DNA of 64,000 nucleotides from Ferrovibrio sp964218355. Its GTDB lineage: Bacteria > Pseudomonadota > Alphaproteobacteria > Ferrovibrionales > Ferrovibrionaceae. The notes under the pieces are model-generated. The model was not told where the DNA came from. It searched no databases and was given only the letters and a program-made list of their open reading frames with translations. The stretch lies in NCBI RefSeq assembly GCF_964218355.1, contig NZ_CAXPMC010000024.1, forward strand, positions 11,647-75,646, given 5' to 3'. Each line of letters starts with the position of its first letter. Within the stretch, counting starts at the first letter, position 1. Both the position numbers and the translations under genes were made by a program. Positions 17,358 to 25,908 of this stretch are shown piece after piece.

Positions 17358-18893
17358 ATGAATCTGGCGAATCTGCTGCATCGTGCGGCGAAGGTGTGGG
17401 GCGAGCGGCCGGCGCTGTCGGTCGGCCGTGCGGTGCGGCTGACCTATGCCGAAATGGGCAGCCGGGTGCCGCGGCTGGCGGGCGGCCTGATGGCGGCGGG
17501 CGGCCTGCAGCGCGGCGACCGCGTCGCCCTGCTGCTGAAGAACGGCCCGGAATACTGGGAACTGATGTTCGCCCTGTGGCATGCCGGGCTGGCCGCGGTG
17601 CCGGTCAATGCCAAGCTGCATGCCCGCGAGGTGGCCTGGATCACCGAGAATGCCGGCGCGAAGCTGGTGATCGCCTCGGCTTCGCTGGCTGCTGATCTCG
17701 CGCCGCTGCTGGCGGAACAGAAAGATGCGCCGCGGCTGGTCGAAGCCGAGAGCGCCGATTTCGCCCGGCTGTACGATGCCGCGCCGCTGCCGCTGGCCGA
17801 CGATATCGACGCCGATGCGCTGGCCTGGCTGTTCTATACATCCGGCACCACCGGCCGGCCCAAGGGGGCCATGCTGACCCATCGCAATCTCTGGGTCGCC
17901 ACCATGAACTACTTCGCCGATGTCGACCGTGTCGGGCCGCAGGACTGCATCATCCACTGCGCGCCGATCAGCCATGGCTCCGGTCTCTATGGCCTGCCCC
18001 ATGTGGCGCGCGGCGCCAACCAGGTGATCCCGGACTCGGGCGGTTTCGATCCGGCCGAGACGCTGGAGCTGATCGCGCACTGGCCGGGCTGCAGCTTCTT
18101 TTTCGCACCCACCATGGTGCACCGGCTGGTACATGCACCGCAGATTGCCACGGCAGACACCTCGAACCTGAAGACCATCGTCTATGGCGGCGGTCCGATG
18201 TATGTGGCCGATCTGCAGCATGCCCTGCACGTGCTGGGGCCAAAGCTGGCGCAGATCTATGGCCAGGGCGAGGCGCCGATGACCATCACCGGCATGGACA
18301 AGCAGATGCATGTCGATGACGGTCATCCGCGTTATCTGGCGCGGCTCGGCTCGGCCGGGGTGGCGCGCACCGATGTCGAAGTGCGCGTGGTGGATGCCGA
18401 CGACAATCCGCTGCCGGCGGGCGAGATCGGCGAGATCGTCTGCCGCGGTCCGATCGTGATGGCCGGTTACTGGCGCAATCCGGAAGCGACGGCTCAGGCC
18501 CTGCGCGGCGGCTGGCTGCATACCGGCGATGTCGGCAGCTTCGACGAGGATGGCTGGCTGACCCTGAAGGACCGCAGCAAGGACATGATCATCTCGGGCG
18601 GCAGCAACATCTATCCGCGCGAGATCGAGGAGGTGCTGCTGCAGCATCCGGATGTGGCCGAGGTCTCGGTGGTGGGGCGGCCGCATGCCGACTGGGGCGA
18701 GGAGGTGATCGCCTTCGTGGTCGGCCGCGCCGGCGTCGGCCTGAATGCAGCGGCGCTGGACGCGCTGTGCCTCGATCATATCGCCCGCTTCAAGCGGCCC
18801 AAGCAGTACCGCTTCGTCGATGCGCTGCCGAAAAACAATTACGGCAAGGTGCTGAAGACCGAACTGCGTGCGCTGCTGCAGGCCGAGGGCTGA
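17358..18893 (+). CDS. AMP-dependent acyl-CoA synthetase
   Basis: 511 residues, ANL superfamily. The P-loop is FYTSGTTGRPKGAMLTHRNL (about residues 157-176). The A5-like motif is QIYGQGEAPMTIT, the ribose-binding Asp lies in GWLHTGDVGSFDEDGWLTLKDR, the hinge in DMIISGGSNIYPREIEEVLLQHPDV, and the C-terminal Lys in KNNYGKVLKTELR. These enzymes activate carboxylic acids to acyl-CoA via an acyl-adenylate. QGE in place of the usual TE is typical of a subgroup acting on medium-chain, branched or aromatic acids, but the substrate is not determinable. It stands between a terminator and a convergent HD-domain gene, so it looks monocistronic. Confidence 0.92.
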   Translation: MNLANLLHRAAKVWGERPALSVGRAVRLTYAEMGSRVPRLAGGLMAAGGLQRGDRVALLLKNGPEYWELMFALWHAGLAAVPVNAKLHAREVAWITENAGAKLVIASASLAADLAPLLAEQKDAPRLVEAESADFARLYDAAPLPLADDIDADALAWLFYTSGTTGRPKGAMLTHRNLWVATMNYFADVDRVGPQDCIIHCAPISHGSGLYGLPHVARGANQVIPDSGGFDPAETLELIAHWPGCSFFFAPTMVHRLVHAPQIATADTSNLKTIVYGGGPMYVADLQHALHVLGPKLAQIYGQGEAPMTITGMDKQMHVDDGHPRYLARLGSAGVARTDVEVRVVDADDNPLPAGEIGEIVCRGPIVMAGYWRNPEATAQALRGGWLHTGDVGSFDEDGWLTLKDRSKDMIISGGSNIYPREIEEVLLQHPDVAEVSVVGRPHADWGEEVIAFVVGRAGVGLNAAALDALCLDHIARFKRPKQYRFVDALPKNNYGKVLKTELRALLQAEG

Positions 18894-18908
18894 AGCTTCG
18901 GCGGCTTG

Positions 18909-19505
18909 TCAGGCCTGCTCCATGGCCTTGAGGTAGATCGAGCGCTTCGGCTGCGCCATCAGGCGGCGCAGCATCGGCTCGAAGGCATCCAGCGGCATGG
19001 CCTCGGCGTCGGGATCGAAGGCGCACTGGTCGAACTTCTCGCAGAACTCGGCCGTGTGGGCGAAATGCGGATGCCCGCGGAACTGCTCGCGCAGATCGCG
19101 GTCGAGCCCGACGAAATGGAAAAAGTAATAGCCCTGGAAGATGCCGTGGTGTTCCAGCATCCAGTGGTTCTTTTCAGACACGAAGGGCTTGAGGATGGCG
19201 GCGCCGATATCGGCGTGGTTCATCGAACCGAGAGTATCGCCGATGTCATGCAGCAGGGCGCAGAGCACGTATTCCTCGTCCATGCCAGCCCGGTGTGCAA
19301 ACGTCGCGGTCTGCAGCGAATGGGTCAGCCGGTCGACCTGGTAGCCACCGAAATCGCCGTCCAGCAGCCGCAGGTGGGCGATGACGCGGTCGGGCAGGGT
19401 GGCATTGAAGGCTTTCGCCGAGGTGGCGATGATCGCCCAGTCTTCGCGGGTGCCATCGGTCATCGCGCGGAACTGCGCGCGCGGTTCGGCGGTGTCGTGC
19501 GTCAT
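18909..19505 (-). CDS. HD-domain protein, PhnZ/MIOX-like oxygenase candidate
   Basis: 198 residues with an HD-type metal site: RLTHSLQTATFAHRAG gives the first His, VLCALLHDIGDTLG the HD pair, MNHADIGAAIL a further His, and WMLEHHGIFQGYYFFH the next two. This spacing resembles the mixed-valent di-iron HD oxygenases (PhnZ, myo-inositol oxygenase) more than HD phosphohydrolases, so it may oxidatively cleave a small organic substrate. That is inference from motif pattern only. The ATG at 19505 has a GGGAGG-type site and starts just before family similarity. It converges on the acyl-CoA synthetase gene, 16 bases apart. Confidence 0.75.
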   Translation of the reverse strand: MTHDTAEPRAQFRAMTDGTREDWAIIATSAKAFNATLPDRVIAHLRLLDGDFGGYQVDRLTHSLQTATFAHRAGMDEEYVLCALLHDIGDTLGSMNHADIGAAILKPFVSEKNHWMLEHHGIFQGYYFFHFVGLDRDLREQFRGHPHFAHTAEFCEKFDQCAFDPDAEAMPLDAFEPMLRRLMAQPKRSIYLKAMEQA

Positions 19506-19614
19506 GCTTTCCTCCCGGCTTTTCTGTCCTGCTCTGTCGCCGCCATCATAGGACAGGATGCGGCGGGCGTCTGTCGCTTTCGCCATGCAGCCGTGCGGGT
19601 TTCCGCAGCGTCAG

Positions 19615-20652
19615 TCAGATGCCGGGTGCACCCCTGGTGGTCGAGTATTCGAAATGCAGGGCCTGGCCGTCGCGCAGCAGCGGGAAGATGGCATGGGCCG
19701 CCGCCGCCGCCTCGGCGAAGCCGGTGAGGATCAGTTTCAGCTTGCCGGGATAGGCGGCGACATCGCCGATGGCAAAGATGCCGGGCGCTGTGGTCTGGCA
19801 GGTGGCGGGCGACACGGGCAGGTGATGGCGTTCCAGCTCGATGCCCCAGCCGGCAATCGGCCCCAGATCGCTTTTCAGTCCGAAGAAAGCCAGCAGTGCG
19901 TCGGCGGGCAGGCAGCGGCCGGCGCCGTCCAGCGACGTGACCTGCACGGCCTGCAACGCCGCGCCGTCGCCCTCCAGGGCCGCCAGCTGGAACGGCACCA
20001 CGATTTCGATGCCATTGCCATTGAGCGCGCGCAGCTTCGCGACATTGTCGGGCGCGGCACGGAACTGGTCGCGGCGATGCACGAAAAAGATCTGCCGGGC
20101 GATGCCGTGCAGGGCCAGGGCCCAGTCCACCGCACTGTCGCCGCCGCCGGCAATCACGACGGACCTGTCGCGATAGGCCTCGGCGCGGCGGACCAGATAC
20201 TGCACGCCGCCGCCTTCCGGCTGTCCCTCATAGGCGTCGATGCCGGCAAGCGGCGGCCGGTTCGGCCCGAAGGCACCGGCACCGGCGGCGATGATCACGG
20301 CGCCGGCCTCGATCACGGTGCCTTTCGAGGTGGTCAGGCGGAAACGGCGGCCGTCTTTTGCCGCAGCCGGCTCCAGCCGCTCCAGCGTCTCGACCCGCTG
20401 GCCCAGATGGTAGACCGGCCGCAGCGGTGCCGCCTGTTCCTCCAGCCGTGCCACCAGGTCGCCGCCGGAAATCCGCGGATAGCCCGGGATGTCGTAGATC
20501 GGCTTTTCCGGATACAGCGCGCTGCACTGGCCGCCGATGGCGTCCAGCGTGTCGATCACATGGGCGCGGAAACCCAGCATGCCGCATTCGAACACGGCGA
20601 ACAGCCCGACGGGGCCGGCGCCTATGATGGCTACATCGGTGGAATGGATCAT
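19615..20652 (-). CDS. Ferredoxin/flavodoxin-NADP+ reductase, thioredoxin-reductase-like
   Basis: 345 residues. The FAD-binding Rossmann motif at the N-terminus is IIGAGPVGLFAVFECGMLG. The family motif GGQCSALYPEKPIYDIPGYP follows, the NADPH site is VVIAGGGDSAVDWAL (about residues 163-177), and the C-terminal GIFAIGDVAAYPGKLKLILTGFAEAA closes the fold. The redox-active CxxC of thioredoxin reductase is absent, which identifies the FNR type found in Bacillus, Rhodopseudomonas and relatives. It shuttles electrons between NADPH and ferredoxin. It lies just downstream of fnr on the same strand, 99 bases away, so control by oxygen is plausible. Confidence 0.92.
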   Translation of the reverse strand: MIHSTDVAIIGAGPVGLFAVFECGMLGFRAHVIDTLDAIGGQCSALYPEKPIYDIPGYPRISGGDLVARLEEQAAPLRPVYHLGQRVETLERLEPAAAKDGRRFRLTTSKGTVIEAGAVIIAAGAGAFGPNRPPLAGIDAYEGQPEGGGVQYLVRRAEAYRDRSVVIAGGGDSAVDWALALHGIARQIFFVHRRDQFRAAPDNVAKLRALNGNGIEIVVPFQLAALEGDGAALQAVQVTSLDGAGRCLPADALLAFFGLKSDLGPIAGWGIELERHHLPVSPATCQTTAPGIFAIGDVAAYPGKLKLILTGFAEAAAAAHAIFPLLRDGQALHFEYSTTRGAPGI

Positions 20653-20751
20653 CGGCTTGCGGAATCGGTTCGGCTCTGGCGGGGCAGAGCTGTTTTAGCC
20701 GGTCCGGGCGGCGGGCGCCACCCGGGACATCCTGCCGGCGATCGCCGCCGC

Positions 20752-21510
20752 CTAGTCGCAGCCGGCCAGCTCCGCCAGCCTGTCGAGGTCGTTCAGGGTC
20801 ACGCGGTCGGCGCCATCCAGCCGGATCACGCCGAGCTGGCGCAGCCGGCTGAAGCCGCGGCTGACCGTTTCCAGGGTCAGGCCGAGATGGTCGGCGATCT
20901 CGCCGCGGGTCATCGCCAGGGTCAGCGGCGAGGCGGCGGCCCCGCGCGCCACGCTGCGGCGGGCTGCCTGCAGCAGGAACGAGGCCACGCGCTCCACCGC
21001 CGTCTTGCGGCCGAGCATCAGCTGCTGCTCGCGGGCGGCGGCGATGCGCCGGCTGGCGAAATTCAGCACCCGGCGGCCCAATGCCGGGGTTTCTTCCATC
21101 AGGCCGGCAAAGGCACGGCGCGGAAACCGGCAGGCATGCACCTCGGTCAGGGTCTCGGCGGTCAGGCTGTGACTGGCCGTGTCGCTGTCGAGGCCGAGGC
21201 CGATGAAGTCGCCGGGGCCCAGGAATTCGGTGATCTGGCGACGACCATCGGGCAGCGACATCGACAGGCTGACCTGTCCGGAGGTGACGGTATAGACGTA
21301 ATCCGCGGCATCGCCTTCCTGGAACAGCAGGCGGTGCGGTTCCAGCACGGCGGTCTGGTTGATCGCCTTCAGCCGGCCCTGGGTTTCACCATCAAGACCG
21401 GCGCAGAGGCTGAGCTGCCTGACGGTGCAGGTCGTGCAGGGATCGCTGACGGCGCCGCGCACCGGCGCGGGCGCAGGGCGGCTGGCGGTCTCGAAGGCAA
21501 TGACGGTCAT
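20752..21510 (-). CDS. fnrL: FNR/FnrL-type oxygen-sensing transcription regulator
   Basis: 252 residues, CRP/FNR family. N-terminal cysteines in CTTCTVRQLSLC (residues about 25-36), plus a fourth in EVHACRFPR, match the ligands of the oxygen-labile [4Fe-4S] cluster. The cyclic-nucleotide-binding-like beta-roll follows (LLFQEGDAADYVYTVTSGQVSLSMSLPDGRRQITEFLGPGDFIGL). The C-terminal helix-turn-helix has TRGEIADHLGLTLETVSRGFSRL, with the E-x2-S-R pattern that reads TTGAT half-sites. The ATG at 21510 is preferred because upstream residues have no homology. It should activate anaerobic or microaerobic genes. I found no convincing TTGAT-N4-ATCAA site close by. Confidence 0.92.
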   Translation of the reverse strand: MTVIAFETASRPAPAPVRGAVSDPCTTCTVRQLSLCAGLDGETQGRLKAINQTAVLEPHRLLFQEGDAADYVYTVTSGQVSLSMSLPDGRRQITEFLGPGDFIGLGLDSDTASHSLTAETLTEVHACRFPRRAFAGLMEETPALGRRVLNFASRRIAAAREQQLMLGRKTAVERVASFLLQAARRSVARGAAASPLTLAMTRGEIADHLGLTLETVSRGFSRLRQLGVIRLDGADRVTLNDLDRLAELAGCD

Positions 21511-21580
21511 GGCAGGCACTCCGGTCCGTGAGCGGAACGGAGGCAAGCCTAGCGCAATGCCGGCGATGGCGGCGCAGCAT

Positions 21581-21650
21581 GGTCGTCGCAGCGACAACCT
21601 GCCGCAGTTTTCCGTGGGATATCGGGTCGACAGGATATCGACCCGATATC
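21581..21650. repeat. Two strong palindromes between fnr and the reductase gene
   Basis: The first is a perfect 13-bp inverted repeat, GATATCGGGTCGA (21618-21630) and TCGACCCGATATC (21638-21650), with a 7-base spacer. The second, closer to fnr, is GGTCGTCGC-a-GCGACAACC (21581-21599) with one mismatch. Both lie upstream of fnr and downstream of the oxidoreductase at 21669. Neither has a following T-run on the minus strand, so they are as likely operators or a processing hairpin as a terminator. Confidence 0.7.
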
Positions 21651-21668
21651 GTCATGGCCTGGCGGCTG

Positions 21669-22658
21669 TCACGGTGTGAACAGGATTTTCCCGCTGCGGC
21701 CCTCGCGCGCGGCATGGGCCAGGGCAGCCTTGTACTGTGCCAGCGGATAGGTGGCCTCGACCGGTACATGGATGGTGCCGTCGACCACCATGGCGGTCAG
21801 CTCGGCATAGGTTTTCTGGATGTCCTGCGGAGTGGCCGAGGCGAACCAGCGCACCAGCCAGAAGCCGCGCAATGCAATGTTGCGGAACACGGTGTCGGCG
21901 GCATCCACCATGCAGGGCTGGCCCGACAGCAGGCCGTAATTCACCACCGTGCCGCCCTCGGCCAGCGTGCCGGCGATGCGGCGTGTGCCTTCGCCGCCGA
22001 TGCAGTCGATGCCGAGCTTCGGCAGCGCGTCCTTTCCGGTGATGGCGCGCACGCGCGCGGCGAGGTCGGGGCCGTCGACCAGCACCTCGTCGGCACCCTC
22101 GGCCTTCAGGGCATCGGCCAGTTCGGCCCGGCGCACCACATTCAGGCTGCGGAACCCGAGTTTCTTCGCCAGCTTGATCAGGTTGTGGCCGACCCCGGAA
22201 TTGGCGGCATTCTGGATCACCCAGTCTCCGGCTTTGAGGTCGACGAAAGTTTTCAGCATCACCAGCGCCGTGGCCGGATTGACCGTCAGCATGGCCAGCT
22301 GCTGCGGGTCGGCCGGCGGCAGCGGGAACAGCCGGGCTGCCTTGGCCAGCGTCGCGCTGCGCCAGTTGCCGCGGGCGGCAAACAGCATCAGCACGCGGTC
22401 GCCGGGCCTGAGATGCGTCACGCCCTCGCCGCATTCGCGCACGATGCCGACCCCTTCGCCGCCGCCGATCGAGGGCAGTGGCGGCCGTTCGGTGCCGTAG
22501 CGGCCTTCCAGCTGCAGCAGGTCGGCGGGGTTGATCGCGGCTGCCTCCATGTCGATCACGACTTCACCGGGGCCGGGCTTCCCGGGTTCCGGCAGGTCGA
22601 CGAGCTCGGCCACGTCATGGGGCACGCCGAAGGAAGAGAACTGGATGGCTTTGGTCAT
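21669..22658 (-). CDS. MECR-like enoyl reductase / quinone oxidoreductase (zinc-free MDR)
   Basis: 329 residues, medium-chain dehydrogenase/reductase family. The N-terminal GroES-like domain contains VIDMEAAAINPADLLQLEGRYG and IGGGEGVGIVRECGEGV. NPATALVMLKTF and GDWVIQNAANSGVGHNLIKLAKKLGFRSLNVVRR form the NADPH-binding Rossmann part. NPADLLxxxG and QNAANSGVG are hallmarks of mitochondrial 2-enoyl thioester reductase (MECR/ETR1); no zinc cysteines are visible. It probably reduces a 2-enoyl-CoA or 2-enoyl-ACP. It follows the acyl-CoA synthetase gene by 23 bases in what looks like a TetR-controlled operon. Confidence 0.87.
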   Translation of the reverse strand: MTKAIQFSSFGVPHDVAELVDLPEPGKPGPGEVVIDMEAAAINPADLLQLEGRYGTERPPLPSIGGGEGVGIVRECGEGVTHLRPGDRVLMLFAARGNWRSATLAKAARLFPLPPADPQQLAMLTVNPATALVMLKTFVDLKAGDWVIQNAANSGVGHNLIKLAKKLGFRSLNVVRRAELADALKAEGADEVLVDGPDLAARVRAITGKDALPKLGIDCIGGEGTRRIAGTLAEGGTVVNYGLLSGQPCMVDAADTVFRNIALRGFWLVRWFASATPQDIQKTYAELTAMVVDGTIHVPVEATYPLAQYKAALAHAAREGRSGKILFTP

Positions 22659-22681
22659 GGGACGGATCCTGTCGCTGTCAT

Positions 22682-24208
22682 TCAGATGCTGCGGCCGGCA
22701 GCCTGCCAGAAGGGCTCGCGCAGCTTGCGTTTGAAGATCTTGCCGGAATCCTCGCGGGGCAGGCTGGCGGCGATCTCGATACGGCGCGGCAGCTTGTATT
22801 TGGCGATGCGCGGCAGCAGGAAAGCCTGCACATCGGCCGGCGAGGGCGGTGCCGCAGCCTGGTCGGGTTCGATATAGGCGCAGAGGCTTTCGCCGAATTC
22901 CTCGTCGGGAATGCCGAATACGGCGCAGTCCTTCACCCCCGGCATGGTGATCAGCACGCTTTCGATCTCGGCCGGATAGATGTTGACGCCGCCCGATATC
23001 ACCATGTCGCGCTTGCGGTCGCGCAGATAGACGAATCCGTCCGCGTCGACATAACCGACATCGCCGACGGTGATCAGGTCGCCATGGGCCACTTCCCGGC
23101 GTTTTTCGTCCAGCCGGTTATAGGTGAAATCCGGCACATAGCTGGCGCGGATATACAGTTCGCCGATCTCGCCCGGCGGCAGTTCGCGGCCCTGCTCGTC
23201 GATGGCGACAACGGTGGCGCCGGGCAGGACGCGGCCGACGCTGCCCGGGTGGGTTTGCGCATCGGCAGCCGACAGCCAGACGGCGATGCCGGTCTCGGTG
23301 GAGCCGTAATATTCGTTGATGACAGGGCCCCACCAGTCGAGCATGGCCTGCTTCACCGGCGGCGCACAGGGGGCGGCGCCATGCACCACGTTGCGCAGGG
23401 ATGAGAGGTCGTATTTCCGCCGCGCCTCTTCCGGCAGCTTCAGCAGCCGCACGAACATGGTCGGCACGATATGCATGTGGGTGATGCGGTGGCGTTCGAT
23501 CAGGGCCAGCATCTCCTCGGGGTCGAAACGGGCCTGCAGCACGATGGTATGGCCCTGCCGTGCCGCGGTCAGGCCGTAGGAATTCGGCGCCGAGTGATAC
23601 ATCGGGCCGTTCATCAGGATCACGCCGGGTTCGGCGGCGCGGAGGCCAAAATACGTGCCGAGTGCCACGGCATTCGCCGCCAGCTGCTCGGGGGTCGGCT
23701 TTTCGCGCCGCACGCCCTTGGGCCGGCCGGTGGTTCCCGAGGTGTAGATCATGGCATTGCGCGGGGTCGGCGTGCCGGGATCGCTTGGCTGCCGGTCCAG
23801 CCAGTCGTTCCATACCGTGCTGCCGGCGGGCATGCCCGGATCGGTCACGCCATAGGCCGCCGCGATCTCGGGCGGGGTCGGCACGAGGAAGACCTTCACG
23901 TCCTCCGGCACGGCTTCGGCGATGCGCGGCCACAGGTCGCTGTGCACCACCAGGATTTTCGCGGCCGAATCCTGCAGGATGTAGGCGGTTTCCTCGGCGG
24001 TGAAATGCCAGTTCACCGGAGTGGCATAGGCGCCGGCCTGGGCGGCGCCGAGCGCGGCCTCGAAAAAGGCGAAGTCGTTGCGCAGGAACAGCGCCACCAC
24101 ATCGCCCTCGCCGATACCCAGCGCCCTGAAGCCGCCGGCGGCACGGGCCACCCGCGCCTGCAATTCGGCCTGGTCCAGCCGGCGGTCGCCGGAAATCAGT
24201 TCGGCCAT
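22682..24208 (-). CDS. AMP-dependent acyl-CoA synthetase
   Basis: 508 residues, ANL superfamily. The P-loop is IYTSGTTGRPKGVRREKPT, the A5 motif is YYGSTETGIAV, the ribose-binding Asp is in LITVGDVGYVDADGFVYLRDR, the hinge in DMVISGGVNIYPAEIESVL, and the C-terminal Lys in LPREDSGKIFKRKLREPFW. The family activates acids via an adenylate; an R-R-E-K insertion after the P-loop marks a subgroup often annotated as cyclohexanecarboxylate, bile-acid or medium-chain ligases. It is flanked within a few bases by the flavin oxidoreductase and by the MECR-like gene, so all three likely degrade one acid substrate. Confidence 0.92.
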   Translation of the reverse strand: MAELISGDRRLDQAELQARVARAAGGFRALGIGEGDVVALFLRNDFAFFEAALGAAQAGAYATPVNWHFTAEETAYILQDSAAKILVVHSDLWPRIAEAVPEDVKVFLVPTPPEIAAAYGVTDPGMPAGSTVWNDWLDRQPSDPGTPTPRNAMIYTSGTTGRPKGVRREKPTPEQLAANAVALGTYFGLRAAEPGVILMNGPMYHSAPNSYGLTAARQGHTIVLQARFDPEEMLALIERHRITHMHIVPTMFVRLLKLPEEARRKYDLSSLRNVVHGAAPCAPPVKQAMLDWWGPVINEYYGSTETGIAVWLSAADAQTHPGSVGRVLPGATVVAIDEQGRELPPGEIGELYIRASYVPDFTYNRLDEKRREVAHGDLITVGDVGYVDADGFVYLRDRKRDMVISGGVNIYPAEIESVLITMPGVKDCAVFGIPDEEFGESLCAYIEPDQAAAPPSPADVQAFLLPRIAKYKLPRRIEIAASLPREDSGKIFKRKLREPFWQAAGRSI

Positions 24209-24213
24209 GCGAC

Positions 24214-25209
24214 TTACTCGGCGGCGACGGCGGCGGGCGCGAAACGGGCGGCCATCAGCTGGGCCTGCGCCTCGTCGTATTCGCGGTGCAGCCGGCCGAC
24301 CAGCTCGGCGACGCTGGGCACGTCATCGATGCTGCCGACGCCCTGGCCGGCACCCCAGATGTCGCGCCAGGCCTTGGATTTCGAACCCCCGCCGGAGCCG
24401 AAATTCATCGTCGTCTTGTCGGCAATGGGCAGGTTGTCGGGATCGAGGCCGGCCCTGGCGATGCTCGGCTTCAGGTAGTTGCCATGCACACCGGTGAACA
24501 GCGGCGAATAGACGATATCGGTGGCGGCCGTTTCGACCAGCATCTGCTTGTAGGTCGCATCGGCATTGGCTTCCCTGGTGGCGATGAAGCGCGTGCCCAT
24601 ATAGGCGAGGTCGGCGCCCATGGCCTGGGCGGCGAGGATCGAACGGCCGTTGGCAATGGCCCCCGACAGCGCGATGGTGCCCTGGTAGAAGCGGCGCACC
24701 TCGGAAACCAGTGCGAAGGGGCTGAGCGTGCCGGCATGGCCGCCGGCACCGGCGCAGACCAGGATCAGGCCGTCGACGCCCTGCTCCAGCGCCTTCTCGG
24801 CGTGGCGCACGCTGATCACGTCATGCATGACGATGCCGCCATAGGAATGCGCCGCCTTCACCACGTCGGCCGGCGGCCGCAGCGAGGTGATCATGATCGG
24901 CACCTGGTGCTTGATGCAGATCTCGACATCATGCTCCAGCCGGTCGTTGGAGCCGTGCACGATCTGGTTCACCGCAAAGGGCGCCACCTTGGCGTTCGGG
25001 TTGGCCTTCTGGTAGGCGGCCAGCTCTTCCTTGATGCGGATGATCCATTCCTCCAGCAGTTCCTTCGGCCGGGCATTCAGCGCCGGGAAGGAACCGACGA
25101 TGCCGGCCTTGCACTGGGCGATGACGAGATCGGGGCCGGAAACGATGAACAGCGGCGAGCCGATCACCGGCAGGCTGAGCTTGCCGTTCATGACGCTGGG
25201 AATGGGCAT
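24214..25209 (-). CDS. NAD(P)H-dependent flavin oxidoreductase, nitronate-monooxygenase-like
   Basis: 331 residues, FMN-binding TIM barrel of the 2-nitropropane dioxygenase family. Visible are LPVIGSPLFIVSGPDLVIAQCKAGIVGSFPALNAR at the N-terminus, NQIVHGSNDRLEHDVEICIKHQVPIMITSLRPP, GVDGLILVCAGAGGHAG for FMN phosphate binding, and the ALSGAIANGRSILAAQAMGADLAYMGTRFIAT barrel end. Members oxidise nitronates or act as NADH:quinone or enoyl reductases; the true substrate is often unknown. It lies 5 bases before the acyl-CoA synthetase gene, which suggests a role in lipid or organic-acid breakdown. Confidence 0.9.
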   Translation of the reverse strand: MPIPSVMNGKLSLPVIGSPLFIVSGPDLVIAQCKAGIVGSFPALNARPKELLEEWIIRIKEELAAYQKANPNAKVAPFAVNQIVHGSNDRLEHDVEICIKHQVPIMITSLRPPADVVKAAHSYGGIVMHDVISVRHAEKALEQGVDGLILVCAGAGGHAGTLSPFALVSEVRRFYQGTIALSGAIANGRSILAAQAMGADLAYMGTRFIATREANADATYKQMLVETAATDIVYSPLFTGVHGNYLKPSIARAGLDPDNLPIADKTTMNFGSGGGSKSKAWRDIWGAGQGVGSIDDVPSVAELVGRLHREYDEAQAQLMAARFAPAAVAAE

Positions 25210-25248
25210 GGCAGTGTTTCCTCCGGGCTTGGTGTTCTGGTGGCTGTG

Positions 25249-25908
25249 TCAGGCGCGGCGGCGCTGCCGCGCGGGCTTGTCATCGGCTGTGGCTGCCGCA
25301 CTGGGCATCACAGCGGGCGCTGCGCCTCTGGCCAGCAGGCGCATGGCGGTGCGGTACAGGGTGTCGAAATCGGGGCTGCCGGCGATGCGGCCGGCCAGCT
25401 GCAGGCTGAGCAGTCCATGCGTCGTGGCCCAGAAGACATAGCCCAGCACCTCGGGGTCGCCTTCGAGTTCGCCTTCGGCGACCAGGTCGCGGATATAGTC
25501 GGTCAGGGTGCGGCGGGAGCGCGCCTGGGCGCGGGCGAGATCGGGGAAGGCGCCGGGATCGCATTGCAGCGCCTCGTGCATCAGGCGGTAGCGGTCCGGG
25601 TTGTCCAGCGCGAAGCGGATATAGGCCTCGCCCACGGCACGGCCGCGGCGCCGGGCGCTGCCCTCGCTGCGGGCCGCGGTCTCCAGGGCTTCCGCGAAGC
25701 TGTCCAGCGCCGCGGTGCGCACGGCGGCGACGATCGCGTCCTTGTCGCGGAAATAGCGGTAGGGGGTCATGGCCGAGCAGCCGAGATCCCCGGCCAGCTG
25801 GCGCAGGGAAACGCCGGCAACGCCCTGGGCGGCGAAGCGCTTCTCGGCGGCGGCGCAGAGCCGCGCGCGGAAGGCATCGATCTCGTCCTGCGAGAGGATT
25901 TTCGGCAT
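25249..25908 (-). CDS. TetR/AcrR family transcriptional regulator
   Basis: 219 residues. The helix-turn-helix spans about residues 10-55, with RFAAQGVAGVSLRQLAGDLGCSAMTPYRYFRDKDAIV; the MTPYRYF recognition helix is typical. The C-terminal domain (YIRFALDNPDRYRLMHEALQ and the TetR_C_33-like helices) binds an unknown ligand. The ATG at 25908 is preferred; an extension to 25956 would cover a palindromic operator candidate. It heads a run of minus-strand genes (flavin oxidoreductase, acyl-CoA synthetase, MECR-like reductase) and is likely their repressor, perhaps sensing an acyl-CoA. Confidence 0.9.
   Translation of the reverse strand: MPKILSQDEIDAFRARLCAAAEKRFAAQGVAGVSLRQLAGDLGCSAMTPYRYFRDKDAIVAAVRTAALDSFAEALETAARSEGSARRRGRAVGEAYIRFALDNPDRYRLMHEALQCDPGAFPDLARAQARSRRTLTDYIRDLVAEGELEGDPEVLGYVFWATTHGLLSLQLAGRIAGSPDFDTLYRTAMRLLARGAAPAVMPSAAATADDKPARQRRRA

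Noticed and set aside
20653..21668. FNR box (TTGAT-N4-ATCAA) near fnr and the ferredoxin reductase
   Set aside because: No sequence close to the consensus was found in either intergenic region.
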